A stretch of DNA of 5,090 nucleotides from Nitrospira sp. Its GTDB lineage: Bacteria > Nitrospirota > Nitrospiria > Nitrospirales > Nitrospiraceae. Location: the NCBI GenBank assembly GCA_024998705.1, contig JACOEF010000353.1:1-5090 (forward strand), in the 5' to 3' direction. A program made the translations under genes and the position numbers. The notes under the pieces were generated by a model. The model had not been told where the DNA came from, ran no database searches, and saw only the letters and a program-made list of their open reading frames with translations. Each line of letters begins with the position of its first letter. The first letter of the stretch is position 1. This document shows positions 1-5,090 of this stretch, one piece after another.

Positions 1-492
1 CAGGTTGCGGCTAGCCGGTGAACCCGTACATTCCTCAATCGCGAAGCCCACGTTGTCGGGATCAAATTCCATCGTCGGACTCAGATAAAAACACGCATGG
101 CGCTCGCGTGCGGGGGAGAGCAGTTCATAGAGGTTCGGGATCGATCCGTTGTGAAGAAACGGAGCGGTCGCCCAGACGGCCACGTGCGGGCGGGCGATAT
201 ATTGCGCCGTGTCCCTCCACTTGTTCGTCAAGTGCTGATAGTCAGGATCGTCCCCCGCGTTGCTCACGGCCATCAGTTCGTTGGTAATAAGCTCCGAGGC
301 CTCTCGTGCCGACAGACGGCCACGTTGCAACGGGCCGGGGTCCACCATGCGGCGAGAAAAATTTTCAAGATACAGGGAGTCGGTCCCGATTTCTTTCAGC
401 GGTACCACGGTGACGTGGAGGCTTGGACCACTGGGAGATGAATTCTTGATGGGTGCGGCAACATGGCAGTGGGCACAGAGGTTTTGAATGCC
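1..492 (-). CDS. C-terminal part of RoxA-like dihaem cytochrome c, out of frame with its N-terminal part, cut by left edge
   Basis: This frame is open from the TAA at 493-495 down to base 1 and has no start of its own near the beginning. Its first residues read GIQNLCAHCHVAAP, giving a second c-type haem site, CAHCH (bases 463-477). Farther on is WATAPFLHNGSIPNLYELL (about 118-174), the signature seen near the C-terminus of RoxA-like and related dihaem cytochromes. The last readable residues are near ECTGSPASRNL, and the gene continues past the left edge. It is the same gene as the reading frame that starts at 1520. Adding one A to the A-run at 482-485 joins them as KAFKNLCAHCH, in a protein with at least about 507 residues visible here. 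RoxA is roughly 680 residues, so a substantial C-terminal piece is probably missing from view. The product would be periplasmic and covalently haem-bound. The coding frame is certain by homology pattern; whether the gene is functional is not. Confidence 0.82.
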
Positions 493-1520
493 TTAGCCTT
501 GTTGCCATGGTACAGGTCTTTGCCTCTTGCCGCCAATTCGCGATTGATGGCGGGGAATGTGCTGGGCCAGCGAGGCGGAGGTAACCGGCGGGCGAGGGTC
601 TCCAATGTCTTGAGGGAGTGGATATCCACCGAGGATCGGAAGAACTCACTCTTTTCCGACGGAATTGAAGTCGCGGTCTGCGTCCAGGCGAAGAGTCCGG
701 CATTCACGCCAATCACTTGCGCGATATTTCGTGCGAGCGGATGCTGAATCGAGCCGCTCCATTGTACCCAGTCATATTCCCATACGCCCCACAAGGGAGG
801 AATGCTGACGGACGCATTGGAGGGTCGAAGGTTGTCCGGATGGAGAGGGGTAAAGACCGTGTTGCCTCCCCGGCCGAGGGCATCGAAGCGCCCCGGTCCC
901 CATTGTTCTGGGGAAATATCTTTCCCGCCCCGAGTGATGAGCCCCTGGGTGCGTGTCTTAAGTTCCCGCCCCAAGGTGGTGAGTGTATACGTGGTCATAG
1001 CTTCCCCGCGGCGCGCGAGTACGCGGGCGGCGAAGGTCTTGAACTTGTCCGGCGAGTTGAGTTCACCGAGTTTGCTGAGCAGGAGCTGCAGGAAACGAGA
1101 GTTGTACTGCAGCGACGGGCCCCCCTCGATGCGAATCGACTTGGTCTTGTATCTGAACTCGGTCGTATGGCAAAACGCGCAGGTAAAGCCGACCATCGCA
1201 GGGGACGACGGCCCTCCTTCAGCTTTGGAGAATCCCACAGGAAGTTTGTCGGGGTGAGACGGGTCGCGCAGGATGCCGGTGGCGGCGAAGGTATCGAGGA
1301 GCGACTCGTCTTCAATCAACGAGACAAACCAGTCGTAGGGAATCAGTTGGGTACCGGCGGACGTGTGATACCACTGTTGCCGTTCCTGCTCAGGCCATTC
1401 GTGAACATTAGAAATGTCAACATGCTGTGAAGGGGGCAGATCAATCGCCTGGCAATGCACGGTCGAAAGTGCAAACAGCAGCCAGGCAAGTACCGCGATG
1501 CGTCGGGGGTAGAAAGGCAT
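396..1520 (-). CDS. RoxA-like dihaem c-type cytochrome, N-terminal part, ended early by a frameshift
   Basis: This 374-residue frame starts at an ATG preceded by GAGGAG at a 7-base spacing. Residues 1-25 form a signal peptide: RR at 6-7, a hydrophobic core IAVLAWLLFALS, and likely cleavage after CQA. The cysteine at 23 lacks a proper lipobox. After that come the family block around W50-F65 (YHTSAGTQLIPYDWF), the first haem site CAFCH at 114-118, IEGGPSLQYN (131-140) and GPGRFDALGRGGN (208-220). Next is the PPLWGVWEYDWVQWSGS stretch (241-257), followed by RNIAQVIGVN (264-273). This order matches the RoxA-like (rubber oxygenase-related) dihaem cytochromes. The substrate cannot be inferred, since most family members are uncharacterised and may be peroxidases or oxygenases. 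Residues 347-374 look like out-of-frame read-through: the true continuation, with the second haem site, lies in the other frame. A consensus -10 box upstream suggests separate transcription from the genes before it. Confidence 0.85.
   Translation of the reverse strand: MPFYPRRIAVLAWLLFALSTVHCQAIDLPPSQHVDISNVHEWPEQERQQWYHTSAGTQLIPYDWFVSLIEDESLLDTFAATGILRDPSHPDKLPVGFSKAEGGPSSPAMVGFTCAFCHTTEFRYKTKSIRIEGGPSLQYNSRFLQLLLSKLGELNSPDKFKTFAARVLARRGEAMTTYTLTTLGRELKTRTQGLITRGGKDISPEQWGPGRFDALGRGGNTVFTPLHPDNLRPSNASVSIPPLWGVWEYDWVQWSGSIQHPLARNIAQVIGVNAGLFAWTQTATSIPSEKSEFFRSSVDIHSLKTLETLARRLPPPRWPSTFPAINRELAARGKDLYHGNKAKAFKTSVPTAMLPHPSRIHLPVVQASTSPWYR
482..485 (-). other. Frameshift position in the cytochrome gene (A-run one base short)
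   Basis: On the coding strand the sequence reads GCA TTC AAA ACC TCT GTG. Read straight through, it loses the second haem motif and stops at 396-398. Adding a single A to the AAAA run (TTTT on the + strand) gives F-K-N-L-C-A-H-C-H, restoring the CAHCH site and more than 150 residues of family-like sequence. The other frame has a TAA at 493-495, so the shift must lie between there and the CAHCH codons. The A-run is the simplest place. It may be a real deletion or a homopolymer sequencing or assembly error. Confidence 0.75.
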
Positions 1521-1527
1521 GGCTCAT

Positions 1528-1533
1528 CTCCTC
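1528..1533 (-). promoter_or_regulatory. Shine-Dalgarno sequence of the cytochrome gene
   Basis: The coding strand reads GAGGAG, 7 bases before the ATG at 1518-1520. This decides the start: two other ATGs just upstream (1534-1536 and 1525-1527) are out of frame, and the chosen start leads straight into a good signal peptide. Confidence 0.75.
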
Positions 1534-1545
1534 ATGGTGGGCGAG

Positions 1546-1551
1546 ATTATA
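1546..1551 (-). promoter_or_regulatory. Candidate -10 box for the cytochrome gene
   Basis: The coding strand carries a perfect TATAAT, 26 bases before the ATG. Transcription would begin near 1539, giving a very short leader that still contains the GAGGAG site. No hexamer resembling TTGACA lies at a 15-19 base spacing, and there is no extended -10 TG. The promoter is therefore weak, activator-dependent or a chance match. Confidence 0.4.
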
Positions 1552-1628
1552 TGATTGGGTGCGCATGATCGATTCAGCGGGTGAGTTTCCTGAGCGCAGT
1601 CATTGTTCGATTCCCGATTGCGACGACA

Positions 1629-1690
1629 ATGCCGTGAGAGGGGAGCGCGCAGCACCCCGAGGTTAAAATAAGCAACTCACATGCCGTGAG
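1629..1690. repeat. Direct repeat pair ATGCCGTGAG
   Basis: ATGCCGTGAG occurs at 1629-1638 and again at 1681-1690, a period of 52 bases. Each copy is followed shortly by GAGCGCG or an overlapping GAGCGCG. A 10-base match in a region this small could be chance. The second copy also forms the right arm of the hairpin at 1676-1690. Confidence 0.4.
1660..1690 (-). terminator. Weak terminator-like hairpin downstream of the CopD-like gene
   Basis: On the minus strand, CTCAC-GGCAT-GTGAG (1690 to 1676) forms a 5-base-pair stem. It is followed by TTGCTTATTTT, a T-rich but interrupted tract. The stem is short and it lies about 180 bases after the stop codon, so this is only a possible end of the upstream transcript. 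Confidence 0.2.
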
Positions 1691-1803
1691 CGCGGGAAGG
1701 GTACCTGGATCGGTATATGAAAGCCATTCATTTCTGAGCGTGATGGATGCGGGTGCTCAGCTTGAATACAGTCGAGTTGGTGTAGCAGGGGATAAGCAAC
1801 TCA
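1668..1803. repeat. Direct repeat pair ATAAGCAACTCA
   Basis: The same 12 bases occur at 1668-1679 and 1792-1803, 124 bases apart, both in the non-coding stretch. A 12-base exact match within 350 bases is unlikely by chance. It may reflect a small duplication or a pair of protein-binding sites. The second copy can also pair with GAGTTG at 1774-1779. Confidence 0.45.
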
Positions 1804-1871
1804 AGCACAGGGAGGTATCTGAAGAGATACAGCGCAGTCGGCGAATGCGATCTACGGGCGACGTGAGTCCG

Positions 1872-2387
1872 CTACTGGTGGAGGTGTTTCATGGCGGCAG
1901 CGCAGAGGATGATGAAAAAACCCATCCAGAGCGCGGCGCGTTGGAACGGAATGGATTCGTAGTTCTCGCCTTCCTCTTCCTCGTCTTGATCCGACTTAAA
2001 AATGACGGTGTAGAGAAACAGCGTCAGTAAGCACAGAACCAGGATCAGCTTGATGCAGAAAATCCAGAGGTACTTGGGATGGTTTTGCATCCCCTGGCCG
2101 GTCTGGGAGACCAAGACCTGATTGACATAGTGGAGGTTGATACCGCCCGTGAACAGCAGGACGACCAAGAGGAGCCCCGCCACCCGCTTGTAATGTTTGT
2201 AGAAGGCGTCGGTAATCGGGCGGACATACTCTTTCGGCAACGCGGCGTCACGGAGGCCTGGCTTCACGGCCATGACAATGAAGGCGAGTCCTCCGATCCA
2301 GATGACGGCCGAAAGGAGATGGAACCAGTGATTGACGATCGGAATCAGCTGATTCAGGTCAAGGAAGATACTTTGTACGGAGTCCAT
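1872..2387 (-). CDS. CopD-like four-helix membrane protein
   Basis: This 171-residue protein has four predicted membrane helices, at about 15-40, 68-87, 106-130 and 150-166. The first helix holds H20-W-F-H23-LLSAVIWIGG, the histidine plus W-x-GG pattern of CopD-type and related proteins. RVAGLLLVVLLFTGGINL and KLILVLCLL fit the second and third helices of that fold. Histidines 20, 23, 65, 86, 103, 168 and 170 are possible copper or haem ligands. A highly acidic loop (133-144, DQDEEEEGENYE) separates helices 3 and 4. The start is the only ATG available, because an in-frame TAG lies at 2427-2429; no clear Shine-Dalgarno sequence is visible. It follows the radical SAM gene by 69 bases with no obvious terminator between, so co-transcription is likely. 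HemJ-type protoporphyrinogen oxidase is an alternative reading, but HemJ's usual C-terminal motif is not seen. The substrate or cofactor is unknown. Confidence 0.75.
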   Translation of the reverse strand: MDSVQSIFLDLNQLIPIVNHWFHLLSAVIWIGGLAFIVMAVKPGLRDAALPKEYVRPITDAFYKHYKRVAGLLLVVLLFTGGINLHYVNQVLVSQTGQGMQNHPKYLWIFCIKLILVLCLLTLFLYTVIFKSDQDEEEEGENYESIPFQRAALWMGFFIILCAAAMKHLHQ

Positions 2388-2456
2388 GTATAGATTCGGC
2401 CAAGGGCAACAGGGAAGATAGGGGGTCTACCGTAGTCAGTGAATCTCGCCCGGCTC

Positions 2457-3860
2457 CTAGTCCTTTCCTCGCATATCGAAATTGAAGACGGGCGCGTCGT
2501 TCCCGAAGCGCTTTTTCCTCAGCTCTTCCATCAATTCAACGGTGACCATCGCGATGCCGGCTTCCCTGGCATGACGTTCCACGCCCTTCTTGACCATGGC
2601 GCGTAGGAAATAGGGGATTCGGCTGAGTCGCAATGCCGAGGCCTCGTCCCATGCGATATCGGTCTCTTCCGGAGTATTAAAGGCAACTTTGATCTTTTCG
2701 CCGCCCTTGGGGGTGTAGAGGCACCATTGATCTTCGTCCAGCCAGTCGCCGTGATCGACGTAGGGTCGAGCCCGACAACCCCCGCAGATATCCGTGTACT
2801 CGCAATCGCCGCATTTGCCCTTCAGTTGTGGGTAGCGGAATGAATTGACCACGTCCGAACGTTCCCACAAATCGACAAAACTCGTCTCGCGAACATTTCC
2901 GGCCGATAGCGGCATGTAGGGGCAAGGCGTCAGCTCTCCGTTCGGAGTGACTCGCGCATAATTCGTCCCGGCCAGACAACCGCCGCCCATGTAGCCGGTA
3001 GCTTTGGTCAGGGGAGAATTGGGATCTTTTTCGTAGGCCAGCCGCTTGAAGTGCGGCGCGCAGCGGGCGCGGACCAGCATATCTTTGTACTGGTCCTGGC
3101 AATCCACAAGATAGCCCAGAACCTCTTCGTACTGTTGGGGCGTGATGTCCGTCAGTTCTTCGCCGCGTCCGGTGCAAACCATGAAGAAGACATTCAACAC
3201 GCGTGCGCCCAGGGTATGGGCCCATTCCACCACCGCAGGCAATTCCTGATAATTCATGGGTTGCGCGCTGAAGTGAACCTGGAACTGCAAACCGTTGCGT
3301 TTGCAGGCCTCGATCCCTGCTAATGCGCTGGCAAAGGCGCCCGGGACACCGCGGAACTGATCGTGCTTGGCCGGGTCGAGCGAGTCGCTACTGATACCGA
3401 CGCCCATGACGCCGATCTCGACCAGTGTTTTCGCCATACGATCGTTGATCAACATGCCGTTGGTGCCGAACACAACGATGAAGCCGAGTCCCACCGCATG
3501 CCGGGCGATGTCCAGGATATCGGGACGCACCAGCGGCTCACCGCCGGTGATCACCAGCAGGCATCCCTTGTTCACCTCGGCGATTTGATCGATGAGACGG
3601 AAGCATTCTTCCGTACTGAGCTCATCCGACCCGCCGCCGGCTTTGGTCGTTGCATCGAGATAGCAGTGATCGCACTTGAGATTGCAGCGCTTGGTCAGAT
3701 TCAGCGCGACCAGGTAGGGCTTAAAGTCATCGACCGTTCGACCATCGTTCGGCGCAGCCGAAGGGGACGTCGGGGAGATGAACTTTGAGATTTGCTGCTG
3801 GAGAGACTCCAGCTTATCGCCGAGGAACGGGAAATTAAGAACCGGCAGTGACTTTCCCAT
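2457..3860 (-). CDS. Radical SAM/SPASM protein of the NirJ/AhbC/AhbD haem-synthesis type with a C-terminal PCP_red domain
   Basis: This 467-residue cytoplasmic enzyme is counted from the ATG at 3860; a GTG at 3863 would add one residue. Residues 59-66 are CNLKCDHC, the CxxxCxxC motif that binds the SAM-cleaving 4Fe-4S cluster, followed by GGEP at 106-109. The second half has the haem-type SPASM pattern: RCAPHF (C267), C295, PCPYMP (C313), GNVRE, then CGDCEYTDICGGCRARPY with C350, C353, C359 and C362, and a late C380. These ligands would hold an auxiliary 4Fe-4S cluster. This pattern belongs to the NirJ, AhbC and AhbD family, which acts on sirohaem-derived tetrapyrroles. The exact reaction cannot be assigned. 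Residues 401-450 (IAWDEASALRLSRIPYFLRA and on) form a PCP_red domain, an extension not present in classical NirJ or AhbC. About 48 residues of family-atypical sequence precede the radical SAM core. Translation is coupled to the gene before it. Confidence 0.88.
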   Translation of the reverse strand: MGKSLPVLNFPFLGDKLESLQQQISKFISPTSPSAAPNDGRTVDDFKPYLVALNLTKRCNLKCDHCYLDATTKAGGGSDELSTEECFRLIDQIAEVNKGCLLVITGGEPLVRPDILDIARHAVGLGFIVVFGTNGMLINDRMAKTLVEIGVMGVGISSDSLDPAKHDQFRGVPGAFASALAGIEACKRNGLQFQVHFSAQPMNYQELPAVVEWAHTLGARVLNVFFMVCTGRGEELTDITPQQYEEVLGYLVDCQDQYKDMLVRARCAPHFKRLAYEKDPNSPLTKATGYMGGGCLAGTNYARVTPNGELTPCPYMPLSAGNVRETSFVDLWERSDVVNSFRYPQLKGKCGDCEYTDICGGCRARPYVDHGDWLDEDQWCLYTPKGGEKIKVAFNTPEETDIAWDEASALRLSRIPYFLRAMVKKGVERHAREAGIAMVTVELMEELRKKRFGNDAPVFNFDMRGKD

Positions 3861-3863
3861 CAC
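3858..3863 (-). promoter_or_regulatory. Stop/start overlap coupling two PCP_red genes
   Basis: The coding strand reads GTGATG. TGA (3862-3860) ends the upstream gene, and ATG (3860-3858) shares its last A to start the radical SAM gene. GTG at 3863-3861 is an alternative start. No strong Shine-Dalgarno sequence precedes either, so re-initiation by the same ribosomes is likely, which would keep the two products in proportion. Confidence 0.7.
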
Positions 3864-5090
3864 CGGTTTGCCCCGGTCTTGCTGGAGGAGCCGGTCAGAT
3901 TGGCGATCATATCTTTCAGATTGCCGGTCTTCATGGCATCGGCCATGTAGCCCTTTGCCTGCTCGATTCCCTCAGTCGCAACTTCCAGGGTGATCACCGT
4001 CGTGCCGATCTTATCGGCGTGTTTCTCGATCAGGGCCTTGGTGCATTCCCGCATGAACCCTTCCGGTGCACGATCCAAACGACCCTGAGCATCCGGCGTC
4101 CAGGTATAGGGCGACAAGGTTTCCTGAGGAGCCGGAGCCGGTTCCTCGCTATGCCCGTTCTTGGCATGGGCTTCGGTTCCGTTGGGTTCGGCTACCGCAG
4201 GGGTCTGTTGAGGAACTGCCCCCGTCCCCTTGTTTGCAAAAATCGGGGTATAGTCTTCGGCTGCCGCTTCTTGAATCATCGGGCCGGCATATTCCAGCGT
4301 AATCGTGGTCATGCCGAGCTTGCGGGCGCTCTTTTCGATCTTGGCTTTCGCGCGGCGGCGTTGGAAGCCGGCCGGCACGGCGCGAATCGCCTCCTTCGCA
4401 TCCTTGGTCCACTGCATCGGGATATCGTCATAGGCGACATCGGTCTCAAGCCCACCCTCGGCCTTGGCGGCTGCTTCGAAGATGGTTTTGTCGACTTGCT
4501 TGAAGCGATCACCGTCGGCGCTGCACACCGGGCACTTCACAGGGGTGTCGCCTTTCCCGATATAGCCGCACCCGTCGCAAACAAAGTAGTTCTGGCTCAT
4601 TCGATCCAGGTAGGCCTGCGTACCGGGGCTGTGGACCGGCTTTTCTTCCACAACTTGGGTCATCATCCCGCTCAGGGTGGAACCCATCAGGTCCGCTGCG
4701 ACTGAGTCGTCCGCTTGCATCTTGTCCCGATCGATTCCGGCGGCATCCAGATTCCCGCCCAACGCCCGCATCGCATCCATCGCTCCCTTGGGGAGAATGT
4801 GTCCGACGGCAGAGTCGACGACCGTATTGCTGATGATCGTGTGGCCCTTCTCAATGGCGTATCGATGAATGGCGGTCTTGGCGACCCCACGGGCAAACAC
4901 GGGAATTCGCTCCATCCGACGCAAGGCTTCTTCGGTCCAGGCGATGGTGTATTCCGCCTGTGTATCGATCGGTGGCACGTATTTCCGATTCGACACCAGG
5001 ATGTTGCAGGTGGCCGCCCGAAGCAGGTTTTCCGTGTTGCTGCCGATATCCATATCCTCGTCGCTGTGGACGCCGATGCGACCCACAATG
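3860..5090 (-). CDS. Universal stress protein domain fused to three PCP_red domains and a rubredoxin-like knuckle, cut by right edge
   Basis: The frame is open to the right edge. The GTG at 5086 is not a start: it encodes the valine of a universal stress protein tail (I-V-G-R-I-G..., then GSNTENLLRAATCNILVS), so the N-terminus lies outside. Counting from that valine, a first PCP_red domain spans about 45-98 (YTIAWTEEALRRMERIPVFA and on). Next comes a rubredoxin-like CxxC pair, with C170, C173, C185 and C188 in CDGCGYIGKGD...KCPVC, as in rubrerythrin tails. A second PCP_red domain is at about 220-275 and a third at about 326-380. Low-complexity linkers rich in E, P and A separate the last two (276-325). 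PCP_red is known from the C-terminus of the BchB/ChlB subunit of dark protochlorophyllide reductase. What it does in a fusion like this is unknown. The iron knuckle suggests electron transfer or redox sensing, and the stress-protein domain could bind a nucleotide. Domain calls are strong; function is not assigned. Confidence 0.85.
   Translation of the reverse strand, partial: IVGRIGVHSDEDMDIGSNTENLLRAATCNILVSNRKYVPPIDTQAEYTIAWTEEALRRMERIPVFARGVAKTAIHRYAIEKGHTIISNTVVDSAVGHILPKGAMDAMRALGGNLDAAGIDRDKMQADDSVAADLMGSTLSGMMTQVVEEKPVHSPGTQAYLDRMSQNYFVCDGCGYIGKGDTPVKCPVCSADGDRFKQVDKTIFEAAAKAEGGLETDVAYDDIPMQWTKDAKEAIRAVPAGFQRRRAKAKIEKSARKLGMTTITLEYAGPMIQEAAAEDYTPIFANKGTGAVPQQTPAVAEPNGTEAHAKNGHSEEPAPAPQETLSPYTWTPDAQGRLDRAPEGFMRECTKALIEKHADKIGTTVITLEVATEGIEQAKGYMADAMKTGNLKDMIANLTGSSSKTGANR

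Larger units (their letters stand above)
1521..1871. other. Non-coding stretch between the CopD-like gene and the cytochrome gene
   Basis: About 350 bases hold no convincing gene on either strand. The longest plus-strand frame entering it (from 1686) runs on into the antisense of the CopD-like gene and encodes nothing recognisable. The stretch holds two short direct-repeat pairs, several small hairpins including GTATCT-GAAG-AGATAC at 1815-1830, a weak terminator-like structure near 1660-1690, and the -10 box and ribosome binding site of the cytochrome gene at its low-coordinate end. I see no tRNA, riboswitch core or known RNA family in it. Confidence 0.6.

Noticed and set aside
482..486. Programmed -1 ribosomal frameshift in the cytochrome gene
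   Set aside because: The coding strand reads TTC AAA ACC, which is not a canonical X XXY YYZ slippery heptamer. I see no strong Shine-Dalgarno-like stimulator or stem-loop just after it. A lost base is simpler, though reads would settle it.
717..1430. Plus-strand reading frame of 237 codons
   Set aside because: It is antisense to the cytochrome gene, which has clear haem and family motifs. The plus-strand product has no recognisable features.
1450..1462. Lipoprotein signal in the cytochrome (cysteine at residue 23)
   Set aside because: The preceding residues are T-V-H, which do not fit the lipobox, where a small residue must precede the cysteine. Ordinary cleavage after CQA fits better.
1815..1830. 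Hairpin GTATCT-GAAG-AGATAC as a terminator
   Set aside because: The stem is perfect but AT-rich and short, with no T-run after it on either strand, so it is described only as part of the non-coding stretch.
1686..2030. Plus-strand small gene in the non-coding stretch
   Set aside because: More than a third of it is antisense to the CopD-like gene, there is no convincing ribosome binding site, and the protein is not recognisable.
3848..4705. Long plus-strand reading frame of 285 codons
   Set aside because: It lies antisense to the well-supported PCP_red fusion gene, has no family resemblance, and is the kind of shadow frame expected opposite GC-rich coding sequence.
5084..5086. GTG as the start codon of the PCP_red fusion gene
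   Set aside because: The frame stays open to the edge, and the residues after it are the middle of the universal stress protein glycine motif, so the true start is outside the window.

Overview
All four genes read on the minus strand, so the window is transcribed from right to left. The two outermost genes run off the ends. The base composition is moderately GC-rich. The protein set is a NirJ/AhbC-type radical SAM protein, PCP_red (protochlorophyllide reductase 57 kDa subunit) domains, a CopD-like membrane protein and a RoxA-like dihaem cytochrome. From memory this suggests an environmental Gram-negative bacterium, possibly Nitrospira or a relative. That assignment is an inference, because nothing in the window fixes the taxon.

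Right part (5090 to 2457): a gene truncated at the right edge encodes the tail of a universal stress protein domain, one PCP_red domain, a short rubredoxin-like CxxC/CxxC knuckle and two more PCP_red domains. Its stop codon overlaps the start of a radical SAM/SPASM protein of the haem-biosynthesis type (NirJ/AhbC/AhbD-like), which carries a further PCP_red domain at its own C-terminus. Four copies of this small domain therefore sit in two translationally coupled genes. This is the most unusual feature of the window and suggests a tetrapyrrole-related or redox module. No BchL/BchN/BchB-like catalytic subunits are visible here.

Middle (2456 to 1872): after a 69-base gap with no visible terminator comes a small four-helix membrane protein of the CopD type, with some resemblance to HemJ, probably in the same transcript. 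A non-coding stretch of about 350 bases follows (1871 to 1521). It holds short direct repeats, weak hairpins and, at its downstream end, a consensus -10 box and a good Shine-Dalgarno sequence for the next gene.

Left part (1520 to 1): an exported RoxA-like dihaem c-type cytochrome. Its first haem site (CAFCH) lies in the frame that starts at 1520. Its second haem site (CAHCH) and the conserved C-terminal region lie in another frame. One missing base at an A-run (TTTT at 482-485 on the + strand) explains the break. The gene is either a real frameshift mutant or carries a homopolymer sequencing error, and it continues beyond the left edge.

Working together (inference): the coupled pair plus the membrane protein could form a haem or tetrapyrrole handling operon, while the cytochrome appears to have its own promoter.
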